This document shows positions 7,166 through 15,017 of a stretch of DNA of 64,000 nt, piece after piece (the first letter of the stretch is position 1; every line of letters starts with the position of its first letter). Position numbers and translations under genes: made by a program. Source of the stretch: Rhizobium grahamii CCGE 502 (GTDB lineage Bacteria; Pseudomonadota; Alphaproteobacteria; Rhizobiales; Rhizobiaceae); contig NZ_AEYE02000004.1 in assembly GCF_000298315.2 (NCBI RefSeq), forward strand, positions 1 to 64,000, read 5' to 3'. The notes beneath the pieces were generated by a model. It was not told the origin of the DNA. It was given only the letters and a program-made list of their open reading frames with translations, and did no database searches.

Positions 7166-8788
7166 ATGATTCGTATCGAGAATATCAGCAAGCAGAACAG
7201 CCACCGCATCCTCTTCATAGAGGCATCCGCAGCCCTCAACAAAGGCGAGAAGATCGGTCTCGTCGGCCCGAACGGCGCCGGCAAGACGACGCTCTTTCGC
7301 ATGATCACGGGACAGGAGCAGCCCGACGAAGGCCAGGTCGCCGCCGAAAAGGGTGTGACGATCGGCTACTTCAATCAGGATGTCGGCGAGATGGAGGGTC
7401 GCAGCGCCGTGGCCGAGGTCATGGAAGGTGCCGGCCCCGTCAGCGTCGTCGCAGCCGAGCTGCGTGAGCTCGAAGCGGAAATGATCGATCCGGACAAGCT
7501 CGACGAGATGGACCGGATCATCGAGCGCTACGGCGAAGTCCAGGCACGCTACGAGGAGCTTGACGGCTATGCGCTCGAGGGCCGTGCGCGCGAAGTGCTG
7601 GCGGGTCTGAGCTTCACCCAGGAAATGATGGACGGCGACGTCGGTGCGCTGTCGGGCGGCTGGAAGATGCGCGTCGCGCTCGCCCGCATTCTGTTGATGC
7701 GCCCTGATGTCATGTTGCTCGACGAACCGAGCAACCACCTCGATCTCGAGAGCCTGATCTGGCTGGAAGATTTCCTGAAGACCTACGACGGCGCATTGCT
7801 GATGACCTCGCACGACCGCGAGTTCATGAACCGCATCGTCGGCAAGATCATCGAGATCGACGCCGGCTCGCTGAACAGCTACTCCGGCGATTACGGCTTC
7901 TACGAGCAGCAGCGGGCGCAAAACGAAAAGCAGCAGCAGGCGCAGTTCGAGCGCCAGCAGGCGATGCTTGCCAAGGAGATCAAGTTCATCGAGCGCTTCA
8001 AGGCACGCGCCTCGCACGCTTCGCAGGTGCAGAGCCGTGTCAAGAAGCTCGAGAAGATCGACCGTGTCGAGCCGCCGAAGCGCCGCCAGACGGTTGCGTT
8101 CGACTTCCTTCCTGCCCCGCGCTCCGGCGAAGACGTGATCAACCTCAAGAATGTTCACAAGAAGTACGGCAGCCGGACCATCTATGAAGGTCTGGATTTC
8201 ATGGTCCGTCGCAAGGAGCGCTGGTGCATCATGGGCATCAACGGCGCCGGTAAGTCGACCCTGCTGAAGCTGGTGGCTGGCTCCGCCGAACCCGATCAGG
8301 GCAGCGTCGCTCTCGGCGCCAGCGTCAAGCTGGGCTATTTCGCGCAGCATGCCATGGATCTGCTGGACGGCGAGCGGACGGTGCTGGAATGGCTGGAAGA
8401 TTCTTTCCCGCAGGCCGGGCAGGCGCCGCTGAGAGCGCTGGCGGGATGCTTCGGCTTCTCCGGCGACGACGTCGAGAAGAAGTGCCGCGTGCTTTCGGGT
8501 GGTGAAAAGGCTCGGCTGGTCATGGCCAAGATGCTGTTCGATCCGCCGAACCTGCTCGTCCTCGACGAGCCGACCAACCATCTGGACCTCGATACCAAGG
8601 AAATGCTGATCAAGGCACTGTCGCAATACGAGGGCACGATGCTTTTCGTCTCGCACGACCGGCATTTCCTCGCGGCGCTTTCCAACCGCGTCCTTGAATT
8701 GACGCCTGACGGCATCCATCAGTATGGCGGCGGCTACACCGAATATGTCGAGCGCACCGGCTACGAGGCACCCGGCCTGCGGGGCTGA
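7166..8788 (+). CDS. ABC-F family ATPase (YbiT-like ribosome-associated)
   Basis: A 540-residue soluble protein with two ABC domains and no membrane segment. The first Walker A is G-P-N-G-A-G-K-T-T (residues 34-42), with signature L-S-G-G-W-K-M-R and Walker B L-L-D-E-P-S-N-H-L-D. The second is G-I-N-G-A-G-K-S-T (357-365), with L-S-G-G-E-K-A-R and L-D-E-P-T-N-H-L-D. Between them lies a ~80-residue, Gln/Lys/Arg-rich linker (E-K-Q-Q-Q-A-Q-F-E-R-Q-Q), the P-site tRNA interaction motif of ABC-F proteins. These act on translating ribosomes rather than in transport. The subgroup (YbiT) is a judgement from length and linker. Confidence 0.93.
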   Translation: MIRIENISKQNSHRILFIEASAALNKGEKIGLVGPNGAGKTTLFRMITGQEQPDEGQVAAEKGVTIGYFNQDVGEMEGRSAVAEVMEGAGPVSVVAAELRELEAEMIDPDKLDEMDRIIERYGEVQARYEELDGYALEGRAREVLAGLSFTQEMMDGDVGALSGGWKMRVALARILLMRPDVMLLDEPSNHLDLESLIWLEDFLKTYDGALLMTSHDREFMNRIVGKIIEIDAGSLNSYSGDYGFYEQQRAQNEKQQQAQFERQQAMLAKEIKFIERFKARASHASQVQSRVKKLEKIDRVEPPKRRQTVAFDFLPAPRSGEDVINLKNVHKKYGSRTIYEGLDFMVRRKERWCIMGINGAGKSTLLKLVAGSAEPDQGSVALGASVKLGYFAQHAMDLLDGERTVLEWLEDSFPQAGQAPLRALAGCFGFSGDDVEKKCRVLSGGEKARLVMAKMLFDPPNLLVLDEPTNHLDLDTKEMLIKALSQYEGTMLFVSHDRHFLAALSNRVLELTPDGIHQYGGGYTEYVERTGYEAPGLRG

Positions 8789-8892
8789 CGGCGCCGTGGC
8801 ACCCGTCGGCCTCCGGGCTCGACACAAAACCGCTATCGTGGCGACCTCCGCCCAAGCTTGCCGCGAAGCCGCCTTTTGAACACCAGGCGCCG

Positions 8893-9375
8893 CTATTTCT
8901 GGCATTTCGGCGCTGCCGGCAGGCCGTAGCGGCCGGGAAAGGCGCTGAGTCGTGATCGGAGTTCCGGTTGCAGCCGTGCCGCCTCTGCCAAGCGACGCTC
9001 CAGATCGCGGAATTCCGCCGTGTCGTCGGCAGTCGTCTCTGGCATCCTGCCCATCATCCGAAGGATAGCCTGCCGCCGGTCCTCGTTGGCGCCGGTGCAA
9101 GGCGGAAAATAGGGGTGATAACCGGAACCGTGCTGTATCTGTGCCGCTGTCAGTTTGCCCCCGCAGGCGCGGGCGCGACGGCAGCCGGGGATGACGCAAT
9201 CCTTCCAGAAACCGCATTCGCCGGCCGCAAGACGGGTGATAACGCATCCGCCCGGCCGCGCCTTCTCCTCGTCATGGACCAGTCCGCCATCCTCGAAGTT
9301 CATGGCTTCGACGACGGCGAGCACCTCGACCACGGGCAGGGCGAGAAGTCTTTTCAGGAACAGGCTGCTTCTCAT
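8893..9375 (-). CDS. Hypothetical Cys-containing small protein
   Basis: A 160-residue protein of no family I recognise. It opens with a short hydrophobic stretch (SLFLKRLLALPVVEVLAVVEA) that is not a clean signal peptide. Several cysteines follow (G-G-C-V-I-T, G-E-C-G-F-W-K-D-C-V-I-P-G-C-R, A-C-G-G-K, P-P-C-T-G). A polar helical C-terminal half ends P-K-C-Q-K. The Cys pattern could bind metal or form disulfides. The ATG at 9375 has GGAGGAA six bases upstream, which supports translation. It is followed on the left by the convergent ABC-F gene. Confidence 0.6.
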   Translation of the reverse strand: MRSSLFLKRLLALPVVEVLAVVEAMNFEDGGLVHDEEKARPGGCVITRLAAGECGFWKDCVIPGCRRARACGGKLTAAQIQHGSGYHPYFPPCTGANEDRRQAILRMMGRMPETTADDTAEFRDLERRLAEAARLQPELRSRLSAFPGRYGLPAAPKCQK

Positions 9376-9907
9376 GCGTTTCCTCCACGGCGGCTCCGCC
9401 GCCATGTTTCGACTATCGATCCGGAGAGTCCACGCAAATGCGGAACCTCACTGGTTGGTTTTATGGTGGCTCCGCATTTGCGTGGCCTTCGGCGTTCTTC
9501 GGGACTTCCGCTCCCTTCAGATGATCGCCTCGTCTCGCTGCGTCCGGGCATTTTCGCCGGACTTGCATGGCTGAACCAAACCGGATGCTGGAACATCCGG
9601 GGGAGACTTGTGACGGCAACGGGTTTGACGCCGATGCCCGGCTTTCACCTCCCCGCGTTCGACTGCACGTTACAGCCTGGCACAGGGCGCCGGCTACCCG
9701 CCTGCCCGCGAACGTCTCGCGAAACACTCCGGCGACGGAAGCGGGACGATTGTAAGCATGGAGCTGAAGGGTGGGGAAAATCGGAGCGAATTTTTCTGCG
9801 CCGGACCGGATGACCGAGTAGCTGCAAGGTCTGGATGCGCCACAAGCAGGCTTCCTCGATCTGCGAATTGCCTTTAGGGTTGCGGCGCATAGTCGGAGGT
9901 TGCAGTC
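9376..9907. other. 532-base intergenic stretch with several stem-loops
   Basis: No credible gene is seen on either strand. The stretch holds a 15-bp perfect inverted repeat (9430-9444 with 9471-9485, 26-base loop). It also holds GTCCGG...CCGGAC (9542-9562) and CCGGATG-CTGGAA-CATCCGG (9581-9600). The density of perfect stems resembles a palindromic intergenic repeat or a structured RNA more than decayed coding DNA. The right end holds the leader of the arginase-fold gene. Confidence 0.5.
9430..9485. repeat. 15-bp inverted repeat with 26-base loop
   Basis: CCACGCAAATGCGGA at 9430-9444 is the exact reverse complement of 9471-9485. A few more pairs (ACC with GGT) can extend the stem inward after a bulge. 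There is no T-run after either arm, so it is not a classical terminator. Confidence 0.75.
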
Positions 9908-10720
9908 TTGGCAAAGCGGGCAGAGTACACAGTATTCCAAGGGCGTGCAGGCGATCATAACGATCTGGCCATTCCCGGCGCGAAGGCCATTGGCGAGGAG
10001 TTGGAAAGCCGCACTGGTATCTCGCCTACAGTGATCGGCACCCCGGCACCCGCATTGAATACCGGCTGGCATGAAGAGCTGGATGCGGCTCTTCCATCGC
10101 TGAAGGAAATTCAGTCTCGCTTCGACGATGTATTTGCCAGAGGGGCAGTCTCGATTGCCGCAACCAGCCGGTGCGCCGTTTCTCTGGCGACGCTGCCGGC
10201 GATCGCAAAGCACTTTCCCTCCGCCTGCATCGTGTGGTTCGATGCGCATGGCGATCTCAATCCACCTGAAGCGAGCCCGACTGGATATCTCGGTGGACTG
10301 GCGTTGGCAGGCCCTGTCGGGCTTTGGGATTCAGGTCTTGGCGCAGGCTTGGGCCTGGATCAGGTCGTTCTGGTGGGGCAGCGCGACCTCGATCCATTTG
10401 AACTTGATCTTATAGCGACGCACAACATTCCGCTCATCAAGCCGGACGCTGATCTGGCAACTGAGCTTCGGAACGCAATAAGTGGTCGATCCGTCTATGT
10501 ACATCTCGACTGCGATGTCTTGGAGCCGGGCATTGTACCGACGGACTACCAGCACGAAGGCGGCCTATCGCTGGATGATCTGCGGGTCTGCTGCGAGCTA
10601 ATTGCAGAGCATGATTTCATCGGGATCGAGATCGCGGAGTTTCAAAGCGCCTGGGGGGCGAACGGTTCTCCCGTGTCCCCGAATGCTCTGCTTGATGCTT
10701 TGAAGCCCGTTCTGCAATAG
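9908..10720 (+). CDS. Arginase/agmatinase-fold protein with incomplete metal site
   Basis: A 270-residue ureohydrolase-superfamily protein. It keeps the second metal motif F-D-A-H-G-D (near residue 115), the third L-D-C-D-V-L-E-P (near 200) and the late G-I-E-I-A-E-F. Where family members have G-G-D-H-S, supplying the first Mn-binding His, this protein reads A-A-T-S-R-C. One metal ligand is therefore missing and the active site may hold one metal or none. The TTG start at 9908 has GAGG eight bases upstream, and no ATG fits. It is a lone gene before the monooxygenase. It could be a formiminoglutamase-like or guanidino-compound hydrolase with altered chemistry, or a non-catalytic relative. Confidence 0.82.
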   Translation: MAKRAEYTVFQGRAGDHNDLAIPGAKAIGEELESRTGISPTVIGTPAPALNTGWHEELDAALPSLKEIQSRFDDVFARGAVSIAATSRCAVSLATLPAIAKHFPSACIVWFDAHGDLNPPEASPTGYLGGLALAGPVGLWDSGLGAGLGLDQVVLVGQRDLDPFELDLIATHNIPLIKPDADLATELRNAISGRSVYVHLDCDVLEPGIVPTDYQHEGGLSLDDLRVCCELIAEHDFIGIEIAEFQSAWGANGSPVSPNALLDALKPVLQ

Positions 10721-10815
10721 CGATTTGCCACTGGGGCGCCCAACCGAAACACGCTCGCTCGTCAGCGAAATCTCCTCTATGCTTTGTCCCGGCTTCCGGA
10801 CGCCGGAGATCTCTA

Positions 10816-11931
10816 TTGACGGATGCAGAGACGATCATCATCGGCGCGGGACCAGCGGGATTGGCCTGCGCCGTGGCGCTGCAGGCGCGTGGGCGCTCGT
10901 TCGTCGTGCTTGAGAAAGGCGATACGCTCGCCGCCGCCTGGCATCGCCACTACGACCGCCTTCACCTGCATACGCACAAGAGGCACTCGGCCCTGCCGGG
11001 AATGCCGATGCCGCGGCGTTTTCCAAGGTATCCGTCGCGGCTTCAGGTGATCGAGTATCTCGAAACCTATAGCTCGTCGAACGACATCGAGGTGAGATTT
11101 GGTGCGCGCGCGACGACGATCCGCAAGGACGACATGTGGACCGTGGAGAGCTCTGACGGGACCTTGATGGCGACGAACGTCATCGTCGCGACCGGCCTCG
11201 CGAACACGCCGATACGGCCGGTCTGGGAAGGGCGGGAGCTGTTTGCGGGCAAACTTCTTCATTCCTCCGAATTTACCAATGCCGCCGCGCTTGCCGCCAA
11301 GCGCGTCCTCGTGGTCGGCTTCGGCAACTCGGCCGGCGAGATCGCGCTAGAATGCGCCGAGGCCGGTCTTGACGTCGCGATGGCGGTGCGCGGCCCGATC
11401 AGCGTCGTGCCGCTCGAACTGTTCGGTGTGACGAGCGCCAGCATCGCCATCGCGCAACGTTTCCTTCCCTATCGCCTGGTCGATGCGCTGAATGCGCCGA
11501 TCCTCAGCCTGCGGTTCGGCGACCTCGGGAAATTTGGGGTGGAGCGGGCAAAGGGCGGCCCGCTGACCGGCATCATCGAAAGGGGCCGTACGCCTCTGAT
11601 CAACATCGGAACGATCGAGCGGATCCGGTCGGGAGATATCAAGGTGTTCCCGGCGATCTCGAACAGCCAGGCGCGGCGCGTCAATTTCGTCGACGGCCGA
11701 TCCGACATGTTCGATGCGATCGTTCTGGCGACCGGCTACCGGCCCGGTCTTGATGCGCTTCTGCCCGATTTCGCTGAGCGATTTGCCGGTGCTGACGGTC
11801 CCGCCCGCGGCGCGCTGCAGCCGGCGAATGACGGTCTCTACTTTTGCGGCTTCACTGCCGTGCCGACCGGTCTTCTCCGGGAAATCGGACTAGAAGCGGA
11901 AAAGATCGCGGCCTCCATCGCCGGCAAATGA
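10816..11931 (+). CDS. Flavin-containing monooxygenase-like NAD(P)/FAD oxidoreductase
   Basis: A 371-residue cytoplasmic flavoprotein. The FAD-binding G-A-G-P-A-G is at residues 10-15. A-T-G precedes the second Rossmann motif V-V-G-F-G-N-S-A-G-E near residue 167, which binds NADPH. A late A-T-G-Y-R-P-G closes the FAD domain. The compact size and the order of motifs match YUCCA/FMO-like and CzcO-type proteins that oxidise small nucleophilic substrates. The W-H-R-H-Y-D-R-L-H-L-H-T segment is also typical. The TTG at 10816 has GGAG eight bases upstream. It is 95 bases after the arginase-fold gene and may share its transcript. The substrate cannot be told from sequence. Confidence 0.9.
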   Translation: MTDAETIIIGAGPAGLACAVALQARGRSFVVLEKGDTLAAAWHRHYDRLHLHTHKRHSALPGMPMPRRFPRYPSRLQVIEYLETYSSSNDIEVRFGARATTIRKDDMWTVESSDGTLMATNVIVATGLANTPIRPVWEGRELFAGKLLHSSEFTNAAALAAKRVLVVGFGNSAGEIALECAEAGLDVAMAVRGPISVVPLELFGVTSASIAIAQRFLPYRLVDALNAPILSLRFGDLGKFGVERAKGGPLTGIIERGRTPLINIGTIERIRSGDIKVFPAISNSQARRVNFVDGRSDMFDAIVLATGYRPGLDALLPDFAERFAGADGPARGALQPANDGLYFCGFTAVPTGLLREIGLEAEKIAASIAGK

Positions 11932-12052
11932 CACAGTTTTCATCGCGTGCCTGCGGATGCCGCTGCGCTCTTCCGCGGTTTGACGGCCTTTCAGGTTAAC
12001 GTCAGACGTGCTGCCTACACGAAGCGCGGGCTGCAACGGAAAGGCTGATTTG

Positions 12053-12481
12053 ATGAACAGGTACGCATGGTATGCTCTCGCAGCATCCGCCGTGATCGCA
12101 ATTGCTTCGCCGTCATGGGCGGCAACGACGGTGAAAGTCACAGAAGGCGGTGAGGGCGGCGGGCCGATGACCCTGACGCTGGACCAGACCACGATCAAGG
12201 CGGGCGAAACGATCTTCGCCGTTCACAACGACGCGATGACCGAGGATCACGAGATGGTGCTGGTCAAGCTGAAGTCTCCCGACCAGAAGATCCCGGTGGT
12301 TGCTTCGCGGCATCGGGTCGACGAAAAACAGCTCAAGAGCATTGGCGAAGTCTCGGACCTCAAGCCGGGAGCGGACGGGCAGTTGAAAGCAAAACTTGCC
12401 CCGGGCGCCTATCTGTTGCTGTGCAATATCAAAGGGCACTACGAGGCGGGCATGCAGGCCGGCCTGACGGTAACGAAATAA
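12053..12481 (+). CDS. Periplasmic cupredoxin-domain copper protein
   Basis: A 142-residue secreted protein. Residues 1-23 form a signal peptide (A-S-A-V-I-A-I-A-S-P-S-W-A-A). The mature domain is a cupredoxin. An H-N-D-A-M-T-E-D-H-E-M segment provides an early His, and L-L-C-N-I-K-G-H-Y-E-A-G-M provides the Cys, His and Met ligands of a type 1 copper site in the usual C-x4-H-x4-M spacing. It would carry electrons or bind copper in the periplasm. The ATG at 12053 is preceded by GGAAAGGCTG. A strong hairpin terminator follows at 12500-12524. Confidence 0.9.
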   Translation: MNRYAWYALAASAVIAIASPSWAATTVKVTEGGEGGGPMTLTLDQTTIKAGETIFAVHNDAMTEDHEMVLVKLKSPDQKIPVVASRHRVDEKQLKSIGEVSDLKPGADGQLKAKLAPGAYLLLCNIKGHYEAGMQAGLTVTK

Positions 12482-12499
12482 CTGTCATCTGAGATAGAC

Positions 12500-12524
12500 G
12501 GCCAGCCGAAAGCGACGGCTGGCC
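12500..12524. terminator. Intrinsic terminator after the cupredoxin gene
   Basis: GGCCAGCCG-AAAGCGA-CGGCTGGCC gives a perfect 9-bp stem with a 7-base loop, followed on the plus strand by TTTGCTT. It lies between the convergent cupredoxin and fadB genes and could serve both strands, though the T-rich tail is only on the plus side. Confidence 0.85.
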
Positions 12525-12550
12525 TTTGCTTGAGATTGGCTGGTGGCGGC

Positions 12551-14767
12551 TTACGCCGCCTCCTTCTCCTTCGCATAGGGATCAAACCGGCCGTAGAAGG
12601 TCTCGCCCTTGGCAGCCATGTCTTTCAGCAGCGCCGTCGGCTTGAAGTGTGCGCCGTAAGCTGTAGCTAACGTTTCGCAGAGTACCACGAAGGTCTTCAC
12701 GCCCATGCCGTCGATGTAGCTGAGCACGCCGCCGGTGTAGGGGGCGAAGCCGAAACCGAGGATGGAGCCGACGTCGGCCTCGCGCGGATCGGTGACGATG
12801 CCTTCCTCGAGGGTGCGCGCCGCTTCCAGTGCGATGGTGACGAGGAAGCGCTGCTTCAGCACCTCGACATCGACCTCGTCTGCCTTCTTCTGCGGGTAGA
12901 AGGTCTTCAATTCGGGCCAGAGCGATTTCTTCGCCGGTTTCGCCGGATAGTCGTAGAAGCCCTTGCCGTTCTTGCGGCCGCGACGGTCGAGCCCGTCGAC
13001 CATCTTGTTGATCAGCGCCATATGTTCAGGATTGACGGCTGCCTCGCCGAGATCGGCGACGGTGGCCTTCAGGATCTTCTGGCTGAGGTCGATCGCCACC
13101 TCGTCGTTCAGGGACAGCGGCCCGACAGGCATGCCGGCCATCTTGGCGGCATTCTCGATCATCGCGGGCGGCACACCCTCGATCAGCATGTCGTAGGCTT
13201 CGTGTATATAGCGGAAGACGCAGCGATTGACGAAGAAGCCACGCGTATCGTTGACGACGATCGGCGTCTTCTTGATCGCGGCGACGTAATCGAGGGCGAC
13301 GGCAAGCGCCTTGTCGCCGGTCTCCTTGCCCAGGATGACTTCCGTCAGCATCATCTTCTCAACCGGCGAGAAGAAATGCACGCCGATGAAGTCGACCGGG
13401 CGCTTGGAACTCTTGGCAAGGCCGGTGATCGGCAGCGTCGAGGTGTTGGAGGCGAAGATGGCGCCCTCGGGCAACACGGCCTCGACCGCCTCGATGACGG
13501 CCTTCTTGACCTCACGGTCCTCGAACACCGCTTCGATGACGAGATCCGCATCGGCAAGGTCGGCATAGTCGGCAGAGGGGGTGATCCGCGACAGCAGCGT
13601 CGCACCCTCATCCTGTGTAAGACGTCCTTTACTGATGGAATCCTTCACCAGGCCTTCGCCGACGCCCTTGCCCTTCGTCGCCGCTTCGATGTCGCGGTCG
13701 ATGAGGGTGACGGGGATGCCGGCGGCGGCGGTCACATAGGCGATCGAGGCTCCCATGAAACCGGCGCCGACGACACCCACCTTCTTCAACTCCGTTTTCG
13801 GGATTCCGGCGGGGCGGCGGGCCCCTTTGCCGAGCTCCTGCATGGAGATGAAGAGCGAACGGATCATCGAGAAGGCTTCGCTGGTCTGCAGGATCTCGGT
13901 GAAGTAGCGCTGCTCGATCTTGAGGCCGGTGTCGAACGGCACTTGCAGGCCTTCATAGACGCATTTCAGGATGGCGAGCGCCGCCGGATAGTTGCCCGCC
14001 GTTTCGCGGCGCAGGATTGCGGGCGCCGCCGGCCAGAGCTGCGCTGCTGCGGGCGTCCAGATGCCGCCGCCGGGCGCCTTGAAGCCCTTCTCGTCCCAGG
14101 GAGCGATCGGCTTCAGCCCGTCCTTGATCATCTGCTTGGCAGCAGGGATGAGCTGATCCGGCTCGACGACCTGATGCAGGAGGTTCATCGCCTTGGCGCG
14201 TGCCGCCGTCAGCGACTGGCCCGTCGTCATCATCTGCAGGGCAGACTGCGCGTCCGCCAGGCGCGAGACGCGCTGCGTGCCGCCGGCACCCGGGAAGATG
14301 CCGACCTTGACCTCGGGCAGCGCGATCTTCACCGACTTGGCATTGGAGGCGACGCGGCCGTGGCAGGCAAGCGACATTTCGAAGGCGCCTCCCATGCAGG
14401 TGCCGTTGATCGCCGAGACCCACGGTTTGCCCGAGGTTTCGATCTTGCGGAACAGGCCGGTCATGCGGCCAACGAGATCGAACAGCTTCTGCGCGGCGCC
14501 ATCGGGGTTGGCGGCCTTCTCGTGCTGATAGAGCGAGAACATCGACTTGATCATCGAGAGGTCCGCGCCGCCCGAGAAGCTCGACTTGCCCGAGGTGATG
14601 ACCGCGCCCTTGATGGCGCCGTCGGCTACGACGGCATCGACGATGGCGTTGAGCTCGTCCATCACCTCCTCGGTGAAGACGTTCATGGACTTGCCGGGCA
14701 TGTCCCAGGTGACAAGGGCGATGCCGTCTGCGTCGGTTTCGACGGTGAAGTTCTTGTAAGTGTTCAT
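12551..14767 (-). CDS. fadB: Fatty-acid oxidation alpha subunit: enoyl-CoA hydratase/3-hydroxyacyl-CoA dehydrogenase
   Basis: A 738-residue bifunctional enzyme. Residues 1-~290 are crotonase, with the oxyanion loop S-G-G-A-D-L-S-M-I and G-T-C-M-G-G-A-F-E-M-S-L and the P-E-V-K-V-G-I-F-P-G-A-G-G-T-Q motif carrying the catalytic Glu. From ~325 there is an NAD-binding domain (G-A-G-F-M-G-A-S-I-A) and the 3HCDH motif F-I-G-V-H-F-F-S-P-V-E. Two C-terminal 3HCDH repeats end near residue 730. It hydrates enoyl-CoA and oxidises the 3-hydroxyacyl-CoA, and pairs with the thiolase upstream in the same operon. GAGGAAA precedes the ATG. A FadJ-type name would be equally defensible. Confidence 0.95.
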   Translation of the reverse strand: MNTYKNFTVETDADGIALVTWDMPGKSMNVFTEEVMDELNAIVDAVVADGAIKGAVITSGKSSFSGGADLSMIKSMFSLYQHEKAANPDGAAQKLFDLVGRMTGLFRKIETSGKPWVSAINGTCMGGAFEMSLACHGRVASNAKSVKIALPEVKVGIFPGAGGTQRVSRLADAQSALQMMTTGQSLTAARAKAMNLLHQVVEPDQLIPAAKQMIKDGLKPIAPWDEKGFKAPGGGIWTPAAAQLWPAAPAILRRETAGNYPAALAILKCVYEGLQVPFDTGLKIEQRYFTEILQTSEAFSMIRSLFISMQELGKGARRPAGIPKTELKKVGVVGAGFMGASIAYVTAAAGIPVTLIDRDIEAATKGKGVGEGLVKDSISKGRLTQDEGATLLSRITPSADYADLADADLVIEAVFEDREVKKAVIEAVEAVLPEGAIFASNTSTLPITGLAKSSKRPVDFIGVHFFSPVEKMMLTEVILGKETGDKALAVALDYVAAIKKTPIVVNDTRGFFVNRCVFRYIHEAYDMLIEGVPPAMIENAAKMAGMPVGPLSLNDEVAIDLSQKILKATVADLGEAAVNPEHMALINKMVDGLDRRGRKNGKGFYDYPAKPAKKSLWPELKTFYPQKKADEVDVEVLKQRFLVTIALEAARTLEEGIVTDPREADVGSILGFGFAPYTGGVLSYIDGMGVKTFVVLCETLATAYGAHFKPTALLKDMAAKGETFYGRFDPYAKEKEAA

Positions 14768-14802
14768 GATGGGATTTCCTCTTCCCTCAAATTCCCAGGC
14801 TT

Positions 14803-14994
14803 TCAGAAGACGCCAAGCAGGTAGCAGGCCACGCCAATGACCAAGGCAAGGAACAGCAACATGAAGCGATTTTCGCCTCGCAGCCGCCGCACATGCTCCT
14901 TCGGATTGACCCGAGATGCCTCAGCAGCAGCCTCTTCGATGCTTTTATCGAGGTTTCGAAGCTCGAAGTGACGGTCCGTCTCGTTCTGGCCCAT
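14803..14994 (-). CDS. Small single-pass membrane protein inside the fad operon
   Basis: A 63-residue protein lying between thiolase and fadB on the same strand, with 23- and 35-base gaps. Residues 1-43 are charged and helical (S-I-E-E-A-A-A-E-A-S-R, H-V-R-R-L-R-G-E). Residues 44-62 (F-M-L-L-F-L-A-L-V-I-G-V-A-C-Y-L-L-G-V) form one membrane helix at the very C-terminus, so the protein looks tail-anchored. Codon choice matches its neighbours, but the ribosome site (AGGCAG) is weak and translation may be coupled. I do not recognise a family. A role in anchoring the oxidation enzymes to the membrane is a guess from position only. Confidence 0.7.
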   Translation of the reverse strand: MGQNETDRHFELRNLDKSIEEAAAEASRVNPKEHVRRLRGENRFMLLFLALVIGVACYLLGVF

Positions 14995-15017
14995 GGCGAA
15001 TGTCTGCCTGATAGTCC

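Noticed and set aside
5969-9247. A 1092-codon open frame on the minus strand across DUF922, terC and the ABC-F gene
   Set aside because: It is antisense to three clear genes, its protein is Arg/His-rich without motifs, and long shadow frames are normal in high-GC DNA.
13022-14824. A 600-codon plus-strand frame opposite fadB
   Set aside because: Antisense shadow of a full-length FadB with all catalytic motifs; no ribosome site and a low-complexity D/G/R-rich product.
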